In this document: positions 1 through 8,613 of the stretch, piece by piece | How the letters are laid out: every line of letters starts with the position of its first letter | How positions within the stretch are numbered: the stretch's first letter is position 1 | Assembly: GCF_006385705.1 (NCBI RefSeq) | Contig: NZ_VFRQ01000014.1 | Coordinates: 33,942-97,941, forward strand | Length of the DNA: 64,000 nucleotides | Source: Pontibacter mangrovi | Lineage (GTDB): Bacteria; Bacteroidota; Bacteroidia; Cytophagales; Hymenobacteraceae | Reading direction: 5' to 3' | Notes under the pieces: model-generated | The model's input: only the letters and a program-made list of their open reading frames with translations | What the model was told of the DNA's origin: nothing | The model's database searches: none | Program-made: the position numbers and the translations under genes

Positions 1-109
1 CTCCCATCGTTTTTTAATTAATGATCGTTGATGCGTAAGGGCTGATTGAAAATCCTGTTATTATAATGTGCATTTATCCCTAACTCATCATAACTCGTTC
101 GTAATGATA

Positions 110-994
110 CTAAGGCACCAGCACCCTCAGCGACAGCGGCCGCATGCGTACTTCAAACTTGCGCGCTTTGCCCATGTAGTCACCGTCTACATGAAACATC
201 ATCTCCTCCTCTGTCTCAACCGTTACCTGCTCCGCCGTTTTAAAGTACTCTGCACTACTGGCATTGGCCAATTGCTTCGTGAGCATGCAGTAGCTAATAT
301 CCAGCGCCTTAACTAGGTCCATCCGGCGCACCAGGCACACATCCAACAAGCCATCCCGGATATCGGCCAAGGGCGCTATGTAAGCATTGTTGCCATACTG
401 CGCCGCGTTGGCAAAAGCCATGACGTAACAGTCGGTTTCCAGGGAGTTGCCGTTTATACTTGCTTTTACGGGCAAATGGGTATAGTTGCGCACCTCCTTC
501 ATCACCAACTCTACATAGGTCTGCAGGCCGCGCTTTTGGTTACCGGCAAACACCGAGCTGATGTAGGCGTCGAAACCGATACCGGCAGTGGTAAAGAAGG
601 GAAGCCCGTTTATCTCGCCGCTGTCTATGGTCGTGATGTTCTCTTGGTTGAGCACCCGCAGCGCCCCGTCTATGTTCATGGGTACCTTGAGGTGGCGCGC
701 CAGCCCGTTGCCCGAGCCTTTGGGAAGTATGGCCAGCGCCGTGTCCGTGTTTAACAGCCCGCGGGCTACTTCGTTCACGGTTCCGTCACCACCGACGGCC
801 ACCACCACCTCCACGCCGGCATTGGCTGCCTCGCGGGCCAGTTTTGGTGCATGGCCGGCATACTCCGTATACACCAGCTCATACTCAAACTTCTGGTGGT
901 TCAGGTGCTGTTGTATGCGGGCAGTCACATCCACGCGGCTCTTGGGTCCGGATGTTGGGTTGATGATAAACCTGACTTTCGTGCGCTTGCTCAT
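110..994 (-). CDS. YegS/DagK-family diacylglycerol/lipid kinase
   Basis: A 294-residue soluble protein that probably phosphorylates diacylglycerol or a related lipid using ATP at the inner face of the membrane. The N-terminus carries the INPTSG strand-loop (residues 11-16). The nucleotide-binding GGDGT motif lies at 68-72 and PKGSGNGLAR at 91-100, the order expected for the DAGK catalytic domain of the YegS/BmrU family. The length matches the family (about 290-310). It lies downstream of the uspA-like gene on the same strand, but a good terminator sits between them, so it is probably transcribed separately. A CAAAAATA sequence (TATTTTTG on the coding strand) at 1017-1024 resembles a -7 box but has no matching -33 element. 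The exact lipid substrate cannot be read from the sequence. Confidence 0.9.
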   Translation of the reverse strand: MSKRTKVRFIINPTSGPKSRVDVTARIQQHLNHQKFEYELVYTEYAGHAPKLAREAANAGVEVVVAVGGDGTVNEVARGLLNTDTALAILPKGSGNGLARHLKVPMNIDGALRVLNQENITTIDSGEINGLPFFTTAGIGFDAYISSVFAGNQKRGLQTYVELVMKEVRNYTHLPVKASINGNSLETDCYVMAFANAAQYGNNAYIAPLADIRDGLLDVCLVRRMDLVKALDISYCMLTKQLANASSAEYFKTAEQVTVETEEEMMFHVDGDYMGKARKFEVRMRPLSLRVLVP

Positions 995-1043
995 ATCTTC
1001 GGCGTTGCCTGTAGCACAAAAATACCTTTTTTCGGGCGTTAAT

Positions 1044-1078
1044 AAAAAAAGCCTGACGCTTGTACAGGCATCAGGCTT
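1044..1078 (-). terminator. Intrinsic terminator of the universal stress gene
   Basis: On the minus strand an AAGCCTGA/TCAGGCTT stem (arms 1071-1078 and 1049-1056) is followed by a run of seven T residues. It lies directly after the uspA-like stop codon and separates that gene from the lipid kinase. Confidence 0.8.
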
Positions 1079-1099
1079 GAAGTTATTTATTTGATTAGG

Positions 1100-1951
1100 C
1101 TATTTCAGGTGAACCGTGAGCACCGGCACGCGGGTATGGTTTACCAGGTCTTCGGCGATGCTTCCGCTCAGCAGGTGCGACAGGCCGGTTCTGCCGTGGG
1201 TCGCCATCATGATCAGGTCAGCGCGTATGTCGTTGGCAAAGTGCAGGATGCCGTCTTCTTCCAACACATCGTTGTACACGTTTATAGTATAATTCTGCAG
1301 GCCATACTTGTCGGCGGTGTGCTGCAGCTTCTGGCGCAGGTTAGAACTCGACTCAAAAGCGCCGGGCGTGTTGATGTAAACCAGGTGCAGGCGGGCATCG
1401 AACAGCTGCTGAAACTTCTTAAACTCGTTCATGGCAGTGCTGATCTCGCGCTTGAAGTCTGAGGCCAGCACAATCTCCTGCACGTCAAAATCCGGGTTGC
1501 GGTGCTTTACGGTAAGCACCGGGCAATCAGCAGAGCGCACCACTTTCTCGGTGTTAGAGCCTATTAAAAACTCGTCCAGGCCGCTGGAGCCCTTGGAGCC
1601 CATCACCACCAGGTCCACATGGTCCTCTTTTATCGTTCTTTTGATTTTGTTGATCGGCCTGTCTACATCCACCTCCTGCACGACATCCACGCCGTCGTGC
1701 GGCACGGTACGCAACAGCTCGTTCATCTGGTTTTTAGTTGTTTCCAATAGCTGCACCATAAACAGCTGCTCCATACTATCAGAGCCAACCATGGTGTCGC
1801 CGGTGGCGCTGAAGTTAGAGGAGTAATAAGGCGCCTCCACTACGTGCAGCAGCTTTATGGCAGCCCCCGTGCGGCGGGCAATCGAGATGGCTACTTCGTA
1901 GGCATTGCGCGCCTCTTCCGAAAAATCAGTGGGTACTAAAATCCTTCTCAT
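1100..1951 (-). CDS. Tandem-domain universal stress protein (UspA family)
   Basis: A 283-residue cytoplasmic protein with two Usp domains in tandem. The first starts MRRILVPTDFS and the second near residue 155 (EIVLASDF). Both halves keep the ATP-binding G-x2-G-x9-G(S/T) pattern: GSKGSSGLDEFLIGS in the first and GRTGLSHLLSGS near the C-terminus. It is therefore likely an ATP-binding stress protein rather than the non-binding E. coli UspA type. Such two-domain Usp proteins are common in Bacteroidota. Upstream, TACTTTTG on the coding strand (2052-2059) fits the TANNTTTG -7 box, although no good -33 TTG is visible. Its specific stress role is not evident. Confidence 0.92.
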   Translation of the reverse strand: MRRILVPTDFSEEARNAYEVAISIARRTGAAIKLLHVVEAPYYSSNFSATGDTMVGSDSMEQLFMVQLLETTKNQMNELLRTVPHDGVDVVQEVDVDRPINKIKRTIKEDHVDLVVMGSKGSSGLDEFLIGSNTEKVVRSADCPVLTVKHRNPDFDVQEIVLASDFKREISTAMNEFKKFQQLFDARLHLVYINTPGAFESSSNLRQKLQHTADKYGLQNYTINVYNDVLEEDGILHFANDIRADLIMMATHGRTGLSHLLSGSIAEDLVNHTRVPVLTVHLK

Positions 1952-2141
1952 GTTTTGTGCGGTTTAGATGGATGTATGTTTCCTGTTGTGATACGCAGCT
2001 GAAAGTATAACCGGCAAATCCATAGCGCATACTTCAGTGCTATAAGTTACGCAAAAGTATAGTCCTTTTATAATATACACGATGATCTACGTCATTTTAT
2101 ACTATTATAAGAAAGGACTTGTTTGCATAGGCCGCAAAAAC

Positions 2142-2171
2142 AACGGGCCAACCCCTGGAGGCCGGCCCGTT
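2142..2171 (-). terminator. Intrinsic terminator of gap
   Basis: AACGGGCC (2142-2149) pairs with GGCCCGTT (2164-2171). On the minus strand the stem is followed by GTTTTTG. It sits 25 bases after the GAPDH stop codon. Confidence 0.75.
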
Positions 2172-2195
2172 ATACTTCCATAAGAAACTGTTTAA

Positions 2196-3188
2196 TTAAC
2201 CAATGCGCGTGATCAGGTCCGCAGCACGGTTTGAGTAGCCAGTCTCGTTATCGTACCAGCCCACCACTTTTACCAGCGTTTCGTTGGCAGAAGTCATCTC
2301 GGCGTCAAAAATACAAGAGCTGGTGTTACCCACGATGTCGATAGAAACGATCGGGTCTTCAGTATACTCTAGTATACCTTTCAGATCGCCTTCCGCGGCC
2401 TTTTTCATGGCAGCATTGATCTCCTCTTTCGTTACCGGCTTTTTCAGGATGCAGGTAAGGTCAGTCAGGGAGCCATCTGGAATTGGCACGCGCATGGCCA
2501 CGCCGTCCAGTTTGCCTTTCAGGTGAGGCAGCACCAGTCCTACGGCCTTAGCGGCACCTGTAGAGGTTGGCACAATAGAGTAAGCGGCGGCACGGGCACG
2601 GCGCAGGTCTTTGTGCGGACCGTCCTGCAGGTTCTGGTCAGCCGTGTAAGCGTGCACTGTGGTGATATAGCCTTTCTCGATGCCGAAAGCATCATCCAGC
2701 ACCTTCGCCATAGGCGCAAGGCAGTTGGTCGTACAGGATGCGTTCGAAACGATGGTCTCGTCGCCAGTCAGCACGTCCTCGTTCACGCCCAGCACAACTG
2801 TTTTAATGTTGCCTTTGGCCGGAGCAGAGATCACTACTTTTTTGGCACCGGCTTCCAGGTGGCCGCTAGCGCCCTGCTCATCCACAAAGCGTCCTGTAGA
2901 CTCCAGCACGACGTCTACGCCCAATTTGCCCCAAGGCAGGTTCTTCGGCTCGCGCTCCGCAGTGATCTTAATTTCATTTCCGTTCACGATGATGCCACCT
3001 TCAGAAGCCTCCACCGTGCCATTGAACTTGCCATGCACAGAGTCATACTTTAGCAAGTGTGCCAGCGTTTTTGTATCTGTCAGGTCGTTGATCGCAACCA
3101 CCTCTACATTTTCTTTCTGAAGCAGGGCCTTAAACGTAAGCCTGCCGATACGGCCGAAACCGTTAATTGCAACTTTAATTTTAGACAT
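2196..3188 (-). CDS. gap: Glyceraldehyde-3-phosphate dehydrogenase, type I
   Basis: A 330-residue glycolytic enzyme that oxidises glyceraldehyde-3-phosphate with NAD and phosphate to 1,3-bisphosphoglycerate. The Rossmann motif NGFGRIGR is at residues 9-16. The catalytic cysteine is in SNASCTTNC (Cys152) and its partner is His179 in TTVHAYT. The N32-D35 region (AINDLTD) after the second beta strand suggests NAD preference. Length and motif order are those of normal class I enzymes. It is a single-gene unit, with its own terminator downstream and a 200-base gap before the tRNA upstream. Confidence 0.97.
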   Translation of the reverse strand: MSKIKVAINGFGRIGRLTFKALLQKENVEVVAINDLTDTKTLAHLLKYDSVHGKFNGTVEASEGGIIVNGNEIKITAEREPKNLPWGKLGVDVVLESTGRFVDEQGASGHLEAGAKKVVISAPAKGNIKTVVLGVNEDVLTGDETIVSNASCTTNCLAPMAKVLDDAFGIEKGYITTVHAYTADQNLQDGPHKDLRRARAAAYSIVPTSTGAAKAVGLVLPHLKGKLDGVAMRVPIPDGSLTDLTCILKKPVTKEEINAAMKKAAEGDLKGILEYTEDPIVSIDIVGNTSSCIFDAEMTSANETLVKVVGWYDNETGYSNRAADLITRIG

Positions 3189-3317
3189 GGTATCTAGTTA
3201 TTGAGAGTTTTTTAATGTTGCTAAGTTACGATTTAGCATAGTGTAAAGCCAATATTTTTTTATCACCTCATCTTGAAAGGCTTACGTATAAAACCAAAAA
3301 ATATTTTCGCAGAGATA

Positions 3318-3347
3318 TTGTATATCTGGAAACACAAGCTATATTTG
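3318..3347 (+). promoter_or_regulatory. Bacteroidota-type promoter of tRNA-Glu (copy 1)
   Basis: TTG at 3318-3320, a 19-base spacer and TATATTTG at 3340-3347 match the Bacteroidota sigma-A consensus TTG-N19-TANNTTTG. The tRNA begins 42 bases after the box. The same arrangement with identical spacing precedes the second tRNA-Glu. Confidence 0.8.
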
Positions 3348-3388
3348 CACCGTCAATCAACAAGAACGACACGTTATAGTAAACATTC

Positions 3389-3460
3389 GGCCCGTTCGTC
3401 TAGGGGTTAGGACGCCAGATTTTCATTCTGGTAACAGGGGTTCGATTCCCCTACGGGCTA
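3389..3460 (+). tRNA. tRNA-Glu (anticodon TTC), copy 1
   Basis: A 72-base cloverleaf. The acceptor stem GGCCCGT pairs with ACGGGCT (3453-3459). The anticodon arm is CCAGA-TTTTCAT-TCTGG, giving anticodon TTC, and the T arm is AGGGG-TTCGATT-CCCCT. CCA is not encoded. The gene is identical to the copy at 21033-21104 and has the same promoter type and terminator sequence. Confidence 0.97.
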
Positions 3461-3463
3461 CTG

Positions 3464-3498
3464 AAAGCCGCTTCAGGTAAAACTGGAGCGGCTTTTTT
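3464..3498 (+). terminator. tRNA-Glu terminator
   Basis: AAAGCCGCT (3464-3472) pairs with AGCGGCTTT (3487-3495), with an inner CAG/CTG pair around a GTAAAA loop, followed by T residues to 3498. The sequence is nearly identical to the terminator after the second tRNA-Glu. Confidence 0.88.
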
Positions 3499-3904
3499 GA
3501 TGTACTTCAGCATCACAAATCGTAGAAGTAGACTCCCCCTAGAGCTGAGCGCCAGACCATTGCAATACGTTACACTTGCAAACAGGCCATAGGCGAATGC
3601 GGCACCTCTTTCTCCCTAATACTACTGTACCTGTTACGGCAACAGAAAACCGAGCTATAGTTTAGTTAGCTTTTGTCTATATGATAAACCGCTGTCTGTG
3701 AAGCTATAAGTAGGCTCTAGACGCGCCCTGCAACAGCTTTGGTCTTACCGCTCGCACACTGCTAGCAAGTCACAGCTTACATATCTCTATGCGGCACAAG
3801 AATTTAAAAAACTTTGCTGCCTGCGAGCGGTTTATCTCCAAGCTCAGACTGAGATCACGCTGCTAGCCACCTATTAATTTCAGAAAAGTACGACTACGGA
3901 TACC
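3499..3904. other. Intergenic stretch without a recognisable gene
   Basis: About 400 bases between the tRNA terminator and the Crp/Fnr gene. No convincing reading frame, RNA gene, repeat or promoter consensus was found on either strand. Confidence 0.5.
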
Positions 3905-4474
3905 ATGTATAGCCTTTTGAAAGCTTTTATAAAAAGCAGAACAAGTATAGATGACGCCTCCCTGGATTCAATCTGCTCTCACTTTGCGCTGGTAAAAGCT
4001 AAACGAAACGAGCTTTTGCTCAACTACAGCGATACATGCCAGCACTATTATTTTGTGAACAAAGGGAGCATTCGGCTTTACACCATTAACAAGGAGGGAA
4101 TTGAAACAACGCGGTTCTTCGCCTTTGAAGGAGGGTTTGGGACAGCCCTGCCCAGCCTGATTGATCAGACGCCCGCACGCGAATACATGCAGACCATAGA
4201 AAAATCAGAGCTGCTCAGAATCTCCAGAACTGACTTCTATCGCTTAGTTGACACCGTGCCTCAGTTCGCATTCATCTACAGGCAGATTCTGGAACTGGGT
4301 TTTATCACTGCCCAAAAGCGTATCTACGGTTTTCAGGGGTTTGATGCAATGGAAAAAGTAAAATGGCTTGTCCAGCACCAGCCAAACCTATTGACTCGCG
4401 TCTCCAATAAAATGGCCGCCTCTTACCTGGGCCTCTCCCCTTCTACCCTAAGCAGGATAAAAGCCAGGCTTTGA
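3905..4474 (+). CDS. Crp/Fnr-family transcriptional regulator
   Basis: A 189-residue regulator. Residues about 10-120 form a cyclic-nucleotide-binding-like beta barrel (for example YYFVNKGSIRLY and ETTRFFAFEGGFG). A short C-terminal helix-turn-helix follows (NKMAASYLGLSPSTLSRIK, about 168-187). It resembles the many Bacteroidota Crp-like regulators whose C-terminal domain is short. The Arg/Glu phosphate-cassette residues needed to bind cAMP are not obvious, so the ligand is unknown. It lies directly before the GlcG-like/HIUase pair but is separated from it by more than 60 bases, so a regulatory link is only suggested by position. Confidence 0.9.
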   Translation: MYSLLKAFIKSRTSIDDASLDSICSHFALVKAKRNELLLNYSDTCQHYYFVNKGSIRLYTINKEGIETTRFFAFEGGFGTALPSLIDQTPAREYMQTIEKSELLRISRTDFYRLVDTVPQFAFIYRQILELGFITAQKRIYGFQGFDAMEKVKWLVQHQPNLLTRVSNKMAASYLGLSPSTLSRIKARL

Positions 4475-4579
4475 AAACGTTGACCTAGGGCAATGCTTTT
4501 CACAAGAAGCGCGGGTAATTTTGTAAAAAATTGATATATTACTCATTTACTAAAGTTACTGTTACTCCTGCTCATCCCG

Positions 4580-5071
4580 GTGGTATCGCTGGCACAGACC
4601 AGTACTCATCAGGGGCAAACTGAAAAGCAGGCAAAGACAAAATACACAGCCGACGCGCACCAACTCACCCTGGAGGCAGCCTCGGAGCTGACAAACCGTG
4701 CCCGGGCTGCGGCCAAATCGTTGAACAAGGATGTGAGCATTGCCATTGTGGATGCCTCGGGGCAGGTGATCATGCTCACGCGGGGCAATGGTGTGGGCCC
4801 ACACAATACCGAAGCGGCCAGAAGAAAAGCCTATACCTCGCTCTCCACCAAAACGCCTACCCTGCAGCTGGCACGCAACGCCAAAGCCAACGCCGATACC
4901 GAAAACCTGGCTAACCTTCCGGAGCTGCTACTGCTGGGCGGCGGTTGCCCCATCTGGTACAACGGACAAATTATCGGAGGAATTGGCGTAGCCGGAGGCG
5001 GCGGTCCTGAAAATGATCACAACATTGCCAAAGCTGCGGCTATAGAAGAGGCAGCCATACTTATACATTAA
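4580..5071 (+). CDS. GlcG/HbpS-like (DUF336) protein, start unclear
   Basis: A GlcG/HbpS-family protein of about 163 residues. The fold is recognised from VSIAIVDASGQVIMLTRGNG, AARRKAYTSLS, and the glycine-rich tail GGCPIWYNGQIIGGIGVAGG. Family members bind haem or small ligands, and the function here is unknown. The listed GTG start is the first usable standard start. However, the frame stays open upstream to a TGA at 4532-4534 and encodes a hydrophobic run ending IPVVSLAQT, a typical signal peptide with an A-Q cleavage site. No ATG, GTG or TTG begins that longer form; the only candidate is ATT at 4538. The true product is thus probably secreted, or the start has been lost. A 16-base gap to the next gene suggests an operon. 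Confidence 0.75.
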   Translation: MVSLAQTSTHQGQTEKQAKTKYTADAHQLTLEAASELTNRARAAAKSLNKDVSIAIVDASGQVIMLTRGNGVGPHNTEAARRKAYTSLSTKTPTLQLARNAKANADTENLANLPELLLLGGGCPIWYNGQIIGGIGVAGGGGPENDHNIAKAAAIEEAAILIH

Positions 5072-5087
5072 ACTTTATACTTTCACT

Positions 5088-5495
5088 ATGAGAAAATTAA
5101 TTTTATGCCTGGTATTTGCGCTGGCAGCAAGCGTTGCCTTTGCACAGACCAATACCTACCAGTTATCCAGTCATATTCTGGATGTGTCTACCGGCACCCC
5201 TGCCCCAGGCGTACCGGTCAGGTTAGAGAAGCTGGATGAGAAGACCCAGTCGTGGAATCAGATTGATGAGAAGATAACGGATAAGGACGGACGCATTAAG
5301 GAGTTTCTGCCCTCTAAAAAAGATAATAAAGGCATTTACAGACTCCGTTTTATAATCGCTGACTATTTCAAAAGCCAAAAAACGGAAAGCTTCTACCCTT
5401 TTATTGAGGTAGTGTTCCAAATCAAGGACAACAACCACTACCACGTTCCCATCACGCTGTCTCCTTACGGTTACGCCACCTACAGAGGTAACTAA
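5088..5495 (+). CDS. 5-hydroxyisourate hydrolase (transthyretin-like), secreted
   Basis: A 135-residue protein with a cleavable signal peptide (residues 1-20, ending VAFAQ), so it probably acts in the periplasm. It belongs to the transthyretin-like HIUase family, which hydrolyses 5-hydroxyisourate to OHCU in urate breakdown. Three family positions are visible: His29 in SSHILD, Arg46 in VPVRLE, and His119 in HYHVPITLSP. The C-terminal signature is YRGN instead of the canonical YRGS. It follows the GlcG-like gene closely. No other urate-pathway gene (urate oxidase, OHCU decarboxylase) is in the window. Confidence 0.88.
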   Translation: MRKLILCLVFALAASVAFAQTNTYQLSSHILDVSTGTPAPGVPVRLEKLDEKTQSWNQIDEKITDKDGRIKEFLPSKKDNKGIYRLRFIIADYFKSQKTESFYPFIEVVFQIKDNNHYHVPITLSPYGYATYRGN

Positions 5496-5585
5496 CACCA
5501 TTTTCTGGAGAGTATCCCAACCGGATGCTTCTAAAACACGGCCATACGTTGGTTACCTCCCCTTACTATTTTATGCATAACAAAC

Positions 5586-5613
5586 TGCCCCACTTCCTTC
5601 ACGGAGTGGGGCA
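5586..5613 (+). terminator. Terminator-like hairpin after the HIUase gene
   Basis: TGCCCCACT (5586-5594) pairs with AGTGGGGCA (5605-5613) around a 10-base loop, followed by TACTTTTG. It is plausible as the end of the GlcG-like/HIUase transcript, 90 bases after the stop codon. Confidence 0.65.
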
Positions 5614-5870
5614 TACTTTTGATCTACACAGGTTAAACTTACGGGGAACAGTCTCACACTCTAGGAAAGATATTATCCAGTTTTATACTTTCTGCTAGAA
5701 ATGCAAACGCTTCCTTCTCGTTCCTGCTATTGCCCTAGATTTTGATGACATTAGATTCGCATCTCTATGACACACAGCGTATTGACACATAACCTCATAC
5801 CTTATTGCTCTATGAATATGATGCGCCAACCTACCAACTTGAAACCAGCCTAAAACTTAATGGTTAAGGT
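5614..5870. other. Intergenic stretch between convergent genes
   Basis: Together with the preceding hairpin this is a 375-base gap between the HIUase gene and the receptor gene. It holds one TATACTT signature (5684-5690) and no gene, promoter or repeat that I can recognise. Confidence 0.4.
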
Positions 5871-8297
5871 TTAATTTCCACCTGCTCTGTTCACTTCGTC
5901 CAGGTTGACATTGCGCTTCTTCATGTTTACTTTCTCGCCTTTGTTAAAGCGGTAACGCAAATTAAAGCGGAAGCTCTGGGTGCCCTGGTACTGCTCTGCG
6001 CTGATGGCGTAACCTTCTACCTGTGTCACTCCCTCCAACATTTTGCTGCGGAAAATGTCTGTCACGTTCAGGCTCAGGTCCAGCTTGTCGTTCAGGAAGG
6101 AGCGCTTCAGGCCGGCATCTACCCACCAGTTCCCATGAAGCTCGTATAGGCCATAGGCCATTGGGCCGCGGTAACCGGCGTTAACTTCCAGGCGCACGCT
6201 TGCCGGCAGTTGCACGTTGTGGTTCGACTGGGCCATAAACGTTACCTGCTTGTTCTCCAGCACCTGGTCGCCCCTCCTTTGGGCAAAGTTCTGGTAAAGC
6301 AAGGTGGCGCTGTTGTTCATTTCCCACTTGGCAGATACCCGCATCGGGGCCACCAAGGTAGCACTCGCGCTCTGCATGTCATCCACGTTCTGCTGCTGAA
6401 ATAAGGTTACCTCGTCTGATGATGTTTTGGCAGGAACCTCTACGATAAAATCCTTGGTAACCGCGTAGTCCAACACCAGGTTGTAGCGCTGCTGCAGCGT
6501 TTGGGTAACGGAGAACGAATGCGTGTACTGTGGCTTCAGGTCAGGATTTCCAAGCACCACAGAGTATGGATCCAGGTAAAACACGAACGGGTTCAGCGCA
6601 CTATACCTTGGCCTACTGATGCGGCGACTGTAGTTGTAGCTGATCTGGTAGTTCTCACTCACATTTTGCTGCAGGAACAGGCTTGGGAACAGGTCCAGGT
6701 AAGACTTTTTGGTGCGCTCGTTCAGCGTTACTGATTTCCCGTTTGTGAAGGTTTGCTCGGCGCGCAGGCCTCCTTGCAGATTCCATTTTTCACCCAGGCT
6801 CGCAGAATAGTTTGCATAAGCAGCGTAGATGTTCTCTTTGTAGATAAAGTGGTTGCTTCTGCTGCTATCGAGTACGTTCTTACCGTCTGCTGTTTGGTAA
6901 AACCTGAGTTCGTTGTCAGACACCACGCGGCTTGCCTTGGCGCCTAGTTCCAGTTTGCGGCCTTTCCCGAGCGGCTTGGCAAAGTCGGCTCTGGCGGCGT
7001 AGATATCATAGTTGCTCGGATTCTCGGAGGTAAGCAAGTCCGTCAAAACAGGTGAGTTATTACCCAGGCTGTCATACTTGTTCAGAAAACGCGACTCATC
7101 TTCGCTCGTTAGTCTCACGTAATCCAGGTCGGCTGAAAGTGACGTGCCGAGCGAGTCCAGTTTGCCCAGGTAGTGCAGGTTAAGGGTAGTGTTGCCATAG
7201 TCAGTCTTTGAGTGGTTGTCTGCCTTTATATACAGGTCGTTCTCCGGCTGGCTGTCGCGCAGGTAGGCGTTTGTGTTGACCCTGTCTTCTGTGTTGTAAA
7301 AAGAAGCGTTTGCCAGAAACCCGACGCTTTGCTTGCTGTTCAAAGTATAGTCTGCGCCTAAGCGCAAGGCAGGTATAAAGCGGGTGCCTTTCTCCACTAC
7401 ATTCTGATTGAGTGTTAGCCCCTGCTTCTCCAGGTAAATACGCTGCATGTCATTGGTGCGGTAGTTGGTACGTTCGGCCAGATCCAGGTTCACAAACGAG
7501 CTCCACTTGCCCTGCTTATAGTTCAAATCCGTACCGGCGGTGTAGCCATGAAGTTCGCAGTACTGATACCCGGCATACACACTCCCGTTCATGCCGCCGG
7601 TTGTGTTCTTTTTCAGGTTGATGTTGATGATACCGGAAGCACCCTCTGCCTCATACTTTGCGGAAGGGTTGGTGACAATCTCCAGGTCCTTGATGTTGTC
7701 GGAAGACATACTCTGCAGCAGGTTCTGCAGTTCTTTACCGGAAAGGTACGCTCGTCTGCCATCGATCATGATCTGCACGCCGGCTTTGCCGTTCAGCTGG
7801 ATATTGCCGTCCTGGTCCACCCACACACCCGGCGACTTGGTAAGCACCTCAAAGGCTGTCGCACCTGCAGCCATGGCCGTTCCCTCCACGTTCACCACTG
7901 TTTTATCGGCATGCGTTACTACGGTCGGGCGCATGGCCTGTACGGTTACCTCGCGCAGCAGCTGGGCATCCTCCTTTAGAGTTATCGCCCCAAAATCTTT
8001 GCTGAAATCGCTGCCCGTCACTTCGAACGGGGCAGTCTCCGTGGAAGTATAGCCCACCATACTTAGCTTCAGTTTATACTTTCCGGCGGCAGGCGTCACG
8101 ATCTGGAATCCGCCTTCCATGTCGGCAATCGTACCGGTCACCACCGCTTCGTCTGTTGCCTTCAGCACCGCGACATTCACAAAGCCGAGCGGCTGGCCCT
8201 GTCCATCCTGCACAGTACCAGAAAGTATACCTTGTGCGATGGCCTCTGAACCGATTACGGAGAGGGCCAGGAAAATCAGGAATAGATAACGTTTCAT
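5871..8297 (-). CDS. Outer-membrane beta-barrel receptor with carboxypeptidase-regulatory domain
   Basis: An 808-residue TonB-receptor-like protein. The order is: signal peptide (1-22, ending AIAQ), a carboxypeptidase-regulatory-like domain (about 23-115, GILSGTVQDGQGQPLGFVNV), a plug domain (about 120-230, with GASGIININLKK), then a long barrel ending with aromatic-rich strands (FRFNLRYRFN). The short plug and the NPSAKYEAEGASGI motif are typical of the outer membrane beta-barrel family (OMP_b-brl_3) rather than of SusC. No SusD-like partner is adjacent. The substrate is unknown. It is divergent from a LytS/LytTR pair, an arrangement that suggests regulation by that pair but does not prove it. 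Confidence 0.92.
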   Translation of the reverse strand: MKRYLFLIFLALSVIGSEAIAQGILSGTVQDGQGQPLGFVNVAVLKATDEAVVTGTIADMEGGFQIVTPAAGKYKLKLSMVGYTSTETAPFEVTGSDFSKDFGAITLKEDAQLLREVTVQAMRPTVVTHADKTVVNVEGTAMAAGATAFEVLTKSPGVWVDQDGNIQLNGKAGVQIMIDGRRAYLSGKELQNLLQSMSSDNIKDLEIVTNPSAKYEAEGASGIININLKKNTTGGMNGSVYAGYQYCELHGYTAGTDLNYKQGKWSSFVNLDLAERTNYRTNDMQRIYLEKQGLTLNQNVVEKGTRFIPALRLGADYTLNSKQSVGFLANASFYNTEDRVNTNAYLRDSQPENDLYIKADNHSKTDYGNTTLNLHYLGKLDSLGTSLSADLDYVRLTSEDESRFLNKYDSLGNNSPVLTDLLTSENPSNYDIYAARADFAKPLGKGRKLELGAKASRVVSDNELRFYQTADGKNVLDSSRSNHFIYKENIYAAYANYSASLGEKWNLQGGLRAEQTFTNGKSVTLNERTKKSYLDLFPSLFLQQNVSENYQISYNYSRRISRPRYSALNPFVFYLDPYSVVLGNPDLKPQYTHSFSVTQTLQQRYNLVLDYAVTKDFIVEVPAKTSSDEVTLFQQQNVDDMQSASATLVAPMRVSAKWEMNNSATLLYQNFAQRRGDQVLENKQVTFMAQSNHNVQLPASVRLEVNAGYRGPMAYGLYELHGNWWVDAGLKRSFLNDKLDLSLNVTDIFRSKMLEGVTQVEGYAISAEQYQGTQSFRFNLRYRFNKGEKVNMKKRNVNLDEVNRAGGN

Positions 8298-8613
8298 AGT
8301 TTTATTTTTTAAGTTTTACATCCGTTTTTCCTTCAGCTCTGTTGCTGAGGTATGACAAAGATGTTAAGCCCTAAGAGCCTAAGAAATCTGATGCTGATGA
8401 ACCGGGATCTGAGGGGAATGAACCCGGATTTGGGTGAGATGAATTGGAATGCCTTCCGGATGAAAAAGCCGTTTAAGGTAATGAAGCGGTCACCATAGTA
8501 TAAGTTCACCGCCAAACCTCCTGTTTGCTTTTGACTTGCAAATAGATTTAATTCGATCCGAAGATGAGCCGTAACCTAATCCCCTCCCGATAGCATGTTT
8601 TTGACCTTTTGTA
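8298..8613. other. Divergent intergenic region with a possible Met-rich small ORF
   Basis: A 316-base gap between the receptor and the LytS-like kinase. On the plus strand an open frame at 8352-8498 (ATG to TAG, 48 codons) would encode a methionine-rich peptide with near-repeats of the form MNRDLRG/MNPDLGE. The underlying DNA also repeats imperfectly (ATGAACCGGGATCTGAGGGG versus ATGAACCCGGATTTGGGTG). Whether it is translated is unknown. It could equally be a direct-repeat regulatory region for the flanking genes. Confidence 0.25.

Noticed and set aside
1017..1024. CAAAAATA as a -7 box for the lipid kinase
   Set aside because: The -7 box fits, but no TTG lies 17-20 bases further upstream.
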